NCBI RefSeq assembly: GCF_016808335.1
Contig: NC_053148.1
Location: forward strand, 1,741,001 to 1,805,000
DNA: 64,000 nucleotides
Reading direction: 5' to 3'
Source: Panicum virgatum
Lineage: Eukaryota; Streptophyta; Magnoliopsida; Poales; Poaceae
The notes below the pieces were generated by a model. That model had not been told where the DNA came from, ran no database searches, and saw nothing but the letters and a program-made list of their open reading frames with translations. Below, piece by piece: positions 1 through 9,128 of the stretch; position 1 is the first letter of the stretch; each line of letters opens with the position of its first letter. Position numbers and translations under genes: made by a program.

Positions 1-543
1 GCCCCTATGTCCTCTCCCAAGACTGCATCTCTGCAAAGACAAAGTAGTTACAAACTACTAGATTCTAAATAGATCCTCCACATACAAGTTCTAAAGAACA
101 TACGCAGGAGCTATTATTAGGGCAAACAACTTGATGCCAAATTTGCGGGCAGGCTTTGTGATCATGGCCAGCTTACCAGCATCGACGGTCTTATTTATAT
201 CGGAACTACTCGCTGAAGGAGTAGCCCCGATCCCACTTGATGGGTCCACTGTGGCGGAGGGGACAGTTTGTACCACAGCAGTATCATCCCCAAATGATGA
301 AGTCCGTGGCATCTTAGCCGCCGGACTTGGAAAAGCAAAAGCACAAATCAAAACTTGCAATTCAACAACTATGAAGTACTCGATTGCAAATATAACTAGC
401 TACTCACCTGTCGCTAGTAGTTTTGGAGGAGCTGCTACGCTTCCTCGCCACTGACCGAGTACTCCTCAGGCGCTCGGTCTGGGCATCAGCACTTGGAGTG
501 GGGCTGTGCTCCCCATCACTCCTTTCTCCAGACGCTGCCTCAT
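1..543 (-). pseudogene. Outer-element antisense accessory gene, downstream exons 2-4
   Basis: On the minus strand, three exons can be read after the inner insertion: about 543/537-408, 325-104, and 30-1 (continuing off the window). The intron at 326-407 (82 bp) has a GTGAGT donor and a TTTCCAAG acceptor. The intron at 31-103 (73 bp) has a GTATGT donor and a TTTGCAG acceptor. Codon phases agree across both joins, giving an open frame rich in Ser, Thr and basic residues (KRSSSSKTTSD, then SPAAKMPRTSS). No domain is recognised in this part. It is the C-terminal half of the protein whose first exon lies at 14062-14989. The exact acceptor of the first of these exons is uncertain: CAG at 544 gives the wrong phase, while a GAG six bases on keeps the frame. 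Confidence 0.6.
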
Positions 544-750
544 CTGCACAATCAAGTCTGGACATCAGTACTGCTTATATGAAATCTCATATGAGCATAC
601 TAAGATTTGATTAACAGATCGAGGAAATTGGAAGAAGAAAAGGGCGAATAAATGCCTGGTAGCGAAGGACTACTCTTAAAGCAATCCACGTCCTCCTACA
701 GAAAGCAAATCCTATCAGAATTACACTATGATAAAGTACTCGATTTCTAC

Positions 751-755
751 GTATC
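751..755. repeat. Left target-site duplication GTATC of the inner element
   Basis: GTATC directly precedes the TGTCGG start of the 5' LTR and is repeated exactly at 14038-14042 after the 3' LTR. A 5 bp duplication is the expected signature of LTR-retrotransposon integrase. Confidence 0.95.
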
Positions 756-1824
756 TGTCGGTACCCTGTAGCAGGGATACCCACTTCTACTGCAGCAAGG
801 CAGGACCCGCGTAGTCATCCGTAACTATGCGGGTCATCCGTAACTATGCGGTAAAGGGCGGAGCAACCAGGGCCCACAGAATAGGCTCTTACCTCACCGG
901 GCCAACGGCCCCGGATCCGCTCCCCGCTCTGGGACGGGTCCGGAGACGCCACGTGTCCCCGAGATCCCGGACCTCTCAGAGGGGTCCGGAACCTCCTCAC
1001 GCCCGTCCGGACCTCCCACGCGCGTAGAGCTAACATACCACCGGGGGGGCGGGGGTCCGGAGCCACCACGTGTTCCGTGGGCGCAGGCGCGAGTCTTCCG
1101 CTGGAAGGCTCGCCCACCCACCGCATTCAATGCGGGGGGTTGAGGCGTGCTCTGCTGCCGCGGCTCGCGGGGCAGACCTTGTCAGACCTCACTATAGATT
1201 GTGTATTACCGAGGTACACAGTGTAGCCGCCTGCACCGCACCCGCGCAGAGCCGTCTGCCGCATTAATTGGATACGACAGCACGGCTCTATTCCATCATG
1301 CCTCCTACGCCGCAAGCTACGCAGCTCGTTCAGCTATGTGGTAGGCGGCACCGCTTGCTACACCTGGCGCCGTCCCGACAAGACAACACCTGGACACGCT
1401 GAACAGGGGATTCCAGGAGCAGGCTAGGAAATCCAGGAGAGGGATCTCCTTTGCCTGCGATGCCATAATGTATGAGCAGTACGTTATTTTGTAATACATC
1501 GATGGGCCCATCTGTCGGGGACCCAACGGCCATGTATGCGCCTCCCTTGAGATATAAAAGGGAGGCGCTTGCTGTACACCAAAGCACGCTAGAGCACACT
1601 CAGACACACGCTGGACTCAGCTCCAGGCTGGCCCAGACTCAAGCAATACAACACACAGTGGACGTAGGATATTACGCTCCGGCGGCCCGAACCACTCTAA
1701 CTGGCTGCGTTCATCGTGTTCTTGAGCGAGATCGAACTAGTCACTAGCTAACCCCCGAGTACTCACCCTCTAGGCTTAGGCGGGTGCATTCCGCCACCCG
1801 GCTGTGGTTTGCCACGCCACGACA
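756..1824 (+). repeat. 5' LTR of the inner element
   Basis: The LTR begins TGTCGGTACC and ends CCACGACA. It matches 12968-14037 over its whole length. It contains a 19 bp tandem duplication (813-831 and 832-850) that the 3' LTR lacks. The TATA box TATAAAAG is at 1553-1560, so the U3/R boundary should lie near 1585. Confidence 0.95.
1553..1560 (+). promoter_or_regulatory. TATA box of the 5' LTR promoter
   Basis: TATAAAAG lies inside a well-conserved stretch of both LTRs (the 3' copy is at 13769-13776). It is placed as expected for the RNA polymerase II promoter of the element. Confidence 0.7.
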
Positions 1825-1826
1825 TT

Positions 1827-1844
1827 TGGCGCGCCAGGTAGGGG
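1827..1844 (+). promoter_or_regulatory. Primer binding site of the inner element
   Basis: TGGCGCGCCAGGTAGGGG begins two bases after the LTR end. It starts with TGG, the complement of a tRNA 3' CCA, as a minus-strand primer site should. The tRNA identity was not determined. Confidence 0.75.
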
Positions 1845-1885
1845 GCACATTTTAGCTGGTTTCAGTTCATCTCTTGCTCGTCTCC

Positions 1886-3460
1886 ATGGTTCGAGTGGAC
1901 AATGTGGAGGTGACAGAGGGTGTGGCGTCATCCACGCCACACGCCTCTCGCGTTCCTGCTCCAGGGGCAACCGTGCCCGTGGAGCAGCCACCACCGGCGG
2001 TTGCGCGCGCTGCTCGCCGGCAAGAGTCAGGGCGCCCGTCAAGGGCCCCCTCACAAGCTGCGAGCGGCGGAGCGCTGGCGGCGGCTAGTGAGTTACTTCG
2101 CAACCCTCCGGCCGCTGCAACCTTGCTGGACACCCTGAGGCAGTGGCGGGTCGATGTTGACCATCTCTTCCATCTGGCTCAGGCCTCCCCAGTTCTGCAA
2201 GGACTGGGCAACGACCTCCGCCTGGCAATGCGGTGGTGCCTTACCACCAACACCAGGGCAGAGCGTCGGCATTTGTGCGCTCCCCCATTGTGAGGGGTGC
2301 ATGAACAGAAGACCTGCAGGCGGAGCTCAACCGTAGGCGCGCGGGTGAGGATGCCCGCATCTCCGTGGAGAGGGCGTGCGAGCGCTGTCTCAAGTTTGAG
2401 GGCCGCAACCTCAACACTGACTTGAACGTGGCGGCGCCCAAGCCCCCGGTGAACGCCCGGATACAGGCGGGCACCCCGGTGGCTGGGGTGGGCTGCGCTG
2501 TGCTGGCAGATCACCTCCGCGCAGTGGCATGGCCGTCCAAGTTCCGCCCGCACCTGCCGGAGAAGTACGATTGTACCACTAACCCGTCAGAATTCCTACA
2601 GGTGTACGTTACCGCCATCACAGCAGCTGGTGGTAACAACGCCGTCATGGCGAGCTACTTTCATGTAGCCTTGACCGGGCCAGCCCGGACTTGGCTCATG
2701 AACCTTACTCCTGGGACAATCCAGTCCTGGGAGGAGCTCTGTGCGAGGTTCACTGCAAACTTCACCAGTGCGTACCAGCAGCATGGTGTGGAGGCCCACC
2801 TCCACGCTGTGAGGCAGAAACCCGGAGAGACGCTCCGGGCATTCATCTCGCGCTTCACCAAGGTATGGGGTACCATTCCTCATATCTCCGATGCATCTAT
2901 TATCACTGCTTTCCGTCAGGGGGTACGTGACGAGAAGATGCTCGAGAAGCTGGCGACGCACGAGGTGGAAAGTGTTGCCACACTTTTCTCCCTGGCAGAC
3001 AAATGTGCCAGGGCCGCTGAGGGCCGCACATGGCACTCAGCCCCCCAAGACGGAGACGCCAAAGCTGGTGGCTCCGGTGCTACTGCTTAGGGCGGTGGCA
3101 AGAAGAAGAAGAACAAGAACCGGAGTCACGGGGAGCCGCAACCTGGCGGTCCAGCCATTGCGGCAGCAGCACCAGCTGCTGCGGCAGCGGCTGGGGGCCA
3201 GAATGCTCATGGCAAACGCCCTCGCCCGCAAGGTGGCAGCGGAGGTTCATGCCCAGTGCGTCCCACCGCTCGCCACAGCGGCGCTGACTGCCGCGAGATC
3301 CAGAAGCTCACGAAGCGGGTCAGTGGGTGGCATGAGCAGTCCTCCAAGGACGGCTCACCCCCTCCTCGCCAGCGACCTGGCAAGGAGAAAGCCTCCAACA
3401 GCGAGGCCGCTGCTGGGGAGAAGGGGCTGGGGTACCAATCCCCCACTCGGTAGCTGAAGG
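1886..3460 (+). pseudogene. gag region of the inner element
   Basis: The product would be the nucleocapsid and particle protein. The start is taken at the ATG at 1886 (MVRVDNVEVTEG). The N-terminal part is in frame 2 and shifts to frame 1 near 2290-2300. The Retrotrans_gag domain covers about 2530-3000, with landmarks LTGPARTWLMNL and PGETLRAFISRF. A UAG at 3088 interrupts the frame. Beyond it come a Lys-rich tract, an Ala-rich tract, and a degenerate zinc-knuckle-like segment with two Cys and one His (near 3250-3300). A second UAG sits at about 3451. Gag and pol share one frame, as in other Tat elements. Confidence 0.85.
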
Positions 3461-3462
3461 GC

Positions 3463-4296
3463 GTGTACCACGACGACAACTCTGACTCCGACAACGACGA
3501 CCGCCGCAAGAAGCTATATGTAATGTACGGCGGAAGCTGGGAGCTTGTCTCCCGGCGGGACGTGAAGACCCTTCGCCGAGAGGTCCTTTCGGTGAAGTCA
3601 GGGGTCCCGAAGGCGGCGCTGCTCCAAAGGTGGATGAACACCACCATCTCCTTCGGGCCATCCGACTACCCGGAGAATATGGCAGGGGCTGGTGTACTAC
3701 CTCTAGTCACCGCTCCCGTCATATCTAACGTCAGGCTCTATCACGTGCTGATTGACGGTGGGGCTGGCCTCAACGTCATCAGCTATGCAGCGTTCAAGCA
3801 GCTGCAGATCCCGGAGTCCAAGCTGACTCCCTCTCGCCCATTCTCCAGAGTGGGCCCACTTCCGGTGTTCCCTCTGGGGAGCATCACACTGCCGGTCACG
3901 TTCGGGACCGAGGAAAACTTCTGCACAGAGAGCGTTCAGTTCGATGTTGCGGAGGTGAACCTCCCATTCAACGCCATCATTGGCCGGCCGGCTCTCTACC
4001 GCTTCATGGCCATTGCCCATTACGGTTATTTGGTCCTGAAGATGCCTTCCCCTGCCGGTGTCCTCACCGTGCGGGGTGACCGCACCGCTGCCGTCGCTGC
4101 AGTTGAGAGACTGCATGCTCTGGCGGCAGAGGCTGCACGCTACGAGGAGGACCCATCCACCTCGCAACCCAGGGCGCATGCAAAGGCACCCAGTGTTCAG
4201 CCGTCTGATCCGAATGATGTTCCCGTGAAGACAGTGCAGATCGGAGCGGACTCCACTAGGACCATCCGCATCGCGGCAAGCCTGGAGGATAAATAG
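3463..4296 (+). pseudogene. Aspartic protease region of the inner element
   Basis: This segment is in the same frame as gag. It carries the retropepsin-like active-site region LIDGGAGLNVIS, with the catalytic Asp codon at 3754, and the downstream FNAIIGRPALYRF motif that marks the end of the protease fold. The enzyme would process the gag-pol polyprotein. The frame ends in UAG at 4294-4296, and reading resumes in the same frame into reverse transcriptase, so this is an in-frame nonsense lesion and not a gene boundary. Confidence 0.85.
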
Positions 4297-5232
4297 GAAG
4301 ACGCGCTCATCACTTTCCTCCAGGCAAATGTGGACGTGTTCGCCTGGGAACTGTCACAGATGCCCGGGATCCCGAGGGAAGTGATCGAGCACAATCTGAG
4401 GATCTACCCCGACGCCACGCCGGTACGCTAGAAACCTCGGAAGCAGTCTGTGGAGCGGCAGAACTTCATCCATGAAGAGGTTCGCAAGCTCCTACACGCT
4501 GGCTTCATTGAGGAGGTCCACCACCCCGAGTGGTTGGCCAACCCGGTCGTCTTCCCAAAGGCCAACGGGAAGCTTCGGATGTGCATCGACTACACCAGCC
4601 TCAACAAGGCATGTCCTAGAGACCCTTATCCTCTTCCACGTATCGATCAAATCGTGGACTCCACCTCCGGGTGTGACCTTTTGTCTTTCCTAGATGCATA
4701 CTCTGGATTCCACTAGATTCAGATGTCTAGAGAGGATAGGAAGCATACTGCTTTTGTAACAGTAGATGGGCTTTATTGCTACATTATCATGCCGTATGGT
4801 CTGAGGACTGCCTTACCCACGTTTGTGCGAGCTATGAACAAAACCTTCTGTAATCTAATTAGAGATATTGTTGAGGCGTATGTTGATGACATTGTGGTCA
4901 AGTCGAAGGTAGGATCAACCCTAGTGGAGGACCTGTCCCTCGTCTTCGACCGACTGAGCGCCACGCGCACGAAGCTGAATCCCGAGAAGTGCATCTTCGG
5001 CGTCTCAGCAGGAAAGATGCTGGGTTTCCTGGTCTCACATCGAGGCATCGAGGCAAACCCAGCCAAGATCAAGGCGATCGAAGTGATGAGGCCTCCTGGC
5101 TGCATCAAGGACGTCCAGAAGCTTACTGGATCTCTCGCCGCTCTTAGCCGCTTCATATCGAGGCTGGCTGAGAGGGCCCTCCCCTTCTTCAAGCTATTGA
5201 GGAGGTCCGGTCCATTCTCTTGGACTTCCAGT
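4297..5232 (+). pseudogene. Reverse transcriptase domain of the inner element
   Basis: The RT landmarks appear in order in frame 1: WLANPVVFPKANGK, RMCIDYTSLNKACPRD, DAYSGFH, IMPYGL and the catalytic YVDD (codons 4879-4890), then LGFLVSHRGIEANP and FFKLLRRSGPFSWT. UAG stops occur at about 4429 and 4714. After GPFSWT near 5225 the homology jumps directly to the start of RNase H in frame 3. The RT-RNase H connection is missing, so an internal deletion with a frame change is inferred. Confidence 0.9.
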
Positions 5233-6350
5233 ATCTTGCTGCGTCTGCAGAGGCGGTCAGCATGGTGCTGGTCGCCGAAAGGATGGAGCAAGCTCGCTAG
5301 GGGGACAACAGGGTCTCCCCGGCCAAGGATGGTGAGCCGGACCCCAGACACAGTGGCCCATCAGCCTCACTTCTACCTGAAGGTCTGGACCTCGGACAAG
5401 GGGGTCCAGAGGAGCCTCGTCCCAATGGGAACCCAGAACCACTTGAGGGCCAAGGACCTGACGTGGTGGATAAGGGTGAGCCGGACCCGGTCACCAGGGT
5501 CCGGACCATCCAAAAGCCAGTCTACTATGTCAGTGAAGTCCTCCACGAGGCGAAGGCCAGGTATCTTGAGACACATAAGCTTATCTATGCAATACTCCAG
5601 GCACATCGAGTTGTCGTAGTGACCTCTTACTCGCTAAGAGCGATCCTGCACAACTCCAACGCCACGGGCAATATCGCCAAGTGGGCAGCAGAATTGGCTG
5701 AGTTCCAGCTGGACTTCCAGCCCCGCCATGCAGTCAAAAGCCAAATCCTAGCTGATTTTATAGCGGAGTGGACTCCTTCCCCAAGCAATTCTGGGGGTCC
5801 GGACTTCAACGACGGACCCCCGGAGCCGGAAATCAGGACACCAGTCTTCATCGAGCCCCACTGGACACTCTTCTTCGATGGGTCCATCTGCAAGAAGTGG
5901 ACTGGAGCTGGTGTGGTCCTCATCGACCCAAACGGAGATCAGCTAAAGTACATGGTGCACCTTGAGTTCAAGGCCACCAACAACATGGCGGAGTACGAAG
6001 CTCTGATCTTTGGCCTGACACAAGCCCTGTCTCTAGGGGTCCGGCAGCTTCTGGTGAAGGGGGACTCTCAGCTGATCATCAAGCAGGTCTGAGGGGATTG
6101 CAGCTGCAACAATCCCCAGCTCGCGGCATACCTCATCCATGTGAGGAAGCTCGAGAAGGACTTCGAAGCCATGGAACTGCAACATGTTCCCCGCGAATTC
6201 AACTCAGCAGCAGATGATCTCTCCGCGAGAGCATCTACCTGGGCACCTGTGCCCCAGGGCGTCTTTGAAAGACAGCTGCTGAGACCTACCGCTCAGCCTA
6301 CCAAACTAGGTGAAGGGGATCACAAGCTAGCACCTCGAAGCTGGCGGTCC
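5233..6350 (+). pseudogene. RNase H plus archaeal-type RNase H of the inner element
   Basis: In frame 3 the usual RNase H fragment begins (YLAASAEAV). It runs through a UAG near 5299 to VYYVSEVLHEAKARY and the ILADFIAEWTP linker. A second RNase H then begins at about 5845 (WTLFFDGS, GAGVVLI, NNMAEYEALIFGL, KGDSQLIIKQV). Its DG, E and D residues are the expected catalytic acids. This duplicated archaeal-like domain is diagnostic of the Tat lineage. A UGA at 6090-6092 interrupts it, and the homology continues to about 6330 (VRKLEKDFEAMELQHVPREFN). Confidence 0.85.
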
Positions 6351-6352
6351 CG

Positions 6353-7673
6353 GTGGCATTCCATCTATGGTGCCCGACCTGGGTTGTGAGCTCTGTCGAG
6401 GATCCTGGAGACCTCGTAGAGCCACTCCCACCTGCTCAGGGAGCTCCCGATGCATGGACCTCCGAGATCTGGGACTACCTAAAAGACAATATCCTCCCTG
6501 ATGACGATGTGTCCGCTGAGCGTATAGTACGATTGCCTAAACGCTACGCGGTGGTAGAAGGGGATCTCTACCGCCGTGGCGCCAATGGTATCCTCATGCG
6601 GTGCATTTCCCAGGAAGAAGGCCACGAGTTGCTCGTGGAGATCCATGGAGGTAAGTGTGGAAGTCATTCCTCATCTCGCACGCTTGTTGGCAAGGCCTTT
6701 CGGCATGGCTTCTACTGGCCGACAGCACTCCAGGATGCGGCTGAGCTGGTAAAGTCCTGCAAAGCATGCCAGTTCCATGCAAAGTAAATACACACACCGG
6801 CTCAAGCCCTCATGGCCATTTGCCATGTGGGGTGTGGATATCCTGGGGCCAATCCCCCGGGCCGTCGGTGGGTACCGGTTCCTCTACGTCACCATCGACA
6901 AGTTCACAAAGTGGCCAGAGGTTACCCCTGTGGTGAACATCACCAAAAAGTCGGCAATCGCATTCCTCAAGTCCATTGTGTGCAGATTTGGCGTCCCAAA
7001 CCACATCATTGCGGACAACGGGACCCAATTCAAAAACAGACTCTTCCAAGAGTACTGCGAGGACATCGGCATCCAGCTATACTTTGTGTCCGTGGCACAT
7101 CACCGCAGCAATGAACAGGTTGAGAGAGCGAATGCAGAGATCCTCAGGGGACTCAAGACCCGCACATACAACTGCTTGAAGAAGCATGGTGCTAAATGGG
7201 TTGATGAGCTTCCGTGCGTGCTATGGGGCAACCGGACCACACCCAGCCGAGCCACCGGGGAGACTCCATTCTTCCTGGTCTACGGGGCTGAAGCATGCCT
7301 TCCTCCAGAAATTCACCTGGGCTCACCACGGGTCCAGGCTTTTGACGAATCCATGCAGGAACAGGTGCGGCGTGACGATGTGGACTTCATCGACGAACGA
7401 AGGTGGCGAGCAGCAATCCGAAATGCATGCTACAACCAGGCGCTCCGGCGCTATCATCAACGGTTCGTGCACAGTAGGGAGCTCCGGGCTGGCGACCTCA
7501 TCCTGAGACGGATCCTGAACCGAGTAGGGCTCCACAAACTCTCCCCCAGCTGGGAGGGGCCCTTCAAGGTTACAGAGGTATGCCGGCCCGGGTGCGTTCG
7601 CGTTGCCACAGAAGATGGAGTACCGCTGCCCAACCCATGGAACATAGAGCATCTACGTAAGTTTTACACGTAG
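6353..7673 (+). pseudogene. Integrase of the inner element
   Basis: The zinc-binding HHCC domain is in frame 2 (6353-6787), with its Cys pair in SCKACQFHAK followed by UAA. The catalytic core and C-terminal domain are in frame 3 and open without a stop from about 6800 to 7673. The D,D,E triad is in WGVDILGP, IADNGTQFK and NEQVERANAE. The C-terminal GPFKVTEV and NIEHLRKFY landmarks are present. A frame change lies between 6790 and 6815. The core itself looks complete, making it the best-preserved part of pol. Confidence 0.9.
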
Positions 7674-9128
7674 GCAGAACAGGGGAATGAATTTTTCCTT
7701 TGTAATAAGATAGAATTAGCGTGCGGCCCAGAGCGGTTGGGGTTCGTCCCTGTAAACCCAACCTCTGGCATCCATCGTACCTTTGGCTAGCATTAACGTG
7801 CGGCCAGAGCGGTAGAGGTCCGCCCTCGTAAACCCAGCCTCTGGCATTCATCACGCAAGCCATGTATATCAAGTTGCAAAGGAAAGATTTGCTCCCAGTT
7901 CTGTCTTTGTGTCAAAATTTTATTTCGCATTTTGATTCTCAAGATTTTACTTTTTAACCCCCGCGCGGACTTCCACTCTTGTCGCTACAACTACGATCTG
8001 TATTGAGTTGCTGGACTGCCGTACAGATCCGGACCCTCTTCCTGCTGGGAGAGGGGTCGGGACCCCTAGGGACCTGCTCTGGAGAGGGGGTGCTTGTTTC
8101 CTGGGGTGGTCCGGAGTCCTGTGTAGCCGCTTAGCCGGTTTCGTACCCAAACCCTACACACTCCACCACCCTGTACCGAGTGCTCTAGTACCTAGAGCCG
8201 GGTAGTTAGGGGCCCGGACCTCGTTCTAGCTCAAGAGTTGGCTTCCTAAGTCCTACACGGCATGTCCAGCTCCATATCTAAAAGGATCAAGTACGACAAG
8301 AATGACCTCACCCACTGCTAGGAGGGATCTGGAGCGTCGGAACCAGGTCCGGTAAAGTCGTGTTGTTTCCTGGAGTGGTCCGGAGCCCTGTGTAGCGCCT
8401 TAGCCTGGTTCCGCACCCTAAGCCTACGCACTCCACCACTCTGTAACAAGCACTGAACTGCCCGGACCTGAGTATCCGGAGCTCCGGACCTCGTACTAGC
8501 CTGGGGGCCGGTCCACAATAGGTCCCGCGGGCCTGCTACTAAGCTGTAACTTTGAAGTGGTACACATGTTAAGCCTTGACTGGTGGTAGCTAGCCTCAAT
8601 TCATTGAGCCTACCTACCAGGGGGTCCCGGCATCCGCTTTAAAGGCTTCATGCAGAAAGAGATCTAGTCTCTATGGTAGACAGACTCAAAGCAACTGAGC
8701 CTGTATCCCAGGGGGCTGGGGCGTTCGCTTTCAGACCGACATCATGGATCGATTCTGCATGCATCAAGTAGTTAAGTTGCAGTATTGTTACTACCATACA
8801 AACGAGTTGATTCTCCTCCATGTAGTTCTCTCTGCTACACAGGGAATAAGACACTCATTCGAATTGCAATCTATGCTACACCTATGCCTAAGGACGCTTG
8901 TTCCACCTGATCCAGGGGTCCGGAGTGTCTTCTGTGGCTCGGATGGCAGATAGGTCCTAGCAACTGAACCTATCTGCCAGGGGCCAGGGCGCCGAGGTGC
9001 TGCATACCGCAACCAGAGCAATTGACAAGCAGCTAAGTTGAAATTTTCCTCTATTTAAAATTTCAACCATTACGGTACAATGTTTTGTTACATAACTCAA
9101 AAAACAAAGCAAAGGTACAATGTGCAGC
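7674..9128. repeat. Non-coding spacer between pol and the antisense gene, with diverged repeats
   Basis: No coding frame is supported here. The spacer holds three sets of diverged direct repeats. One is a unit of about 50 bp near 7719-7770 and 7797-7850 (GTGCGGCC..AGAGCGG). One is a unit of about 100 bp near 8098-8190 and 8367-8455 (TGGTCCGGAG..CCTGTGTAG). One is a shorter unit ending in CCAGGGGG near 8610, 8705 and 8975. The palindrome TCCGGA recurs. Such spacers are common in Tat elements; their role is unknown. Confidence 0.6.

Noticed and set aside
1874..2293. Separate small gene before gag
   Set aside because: It is the N-terminal part of gag displaced by a frameshift near 2290-2300.
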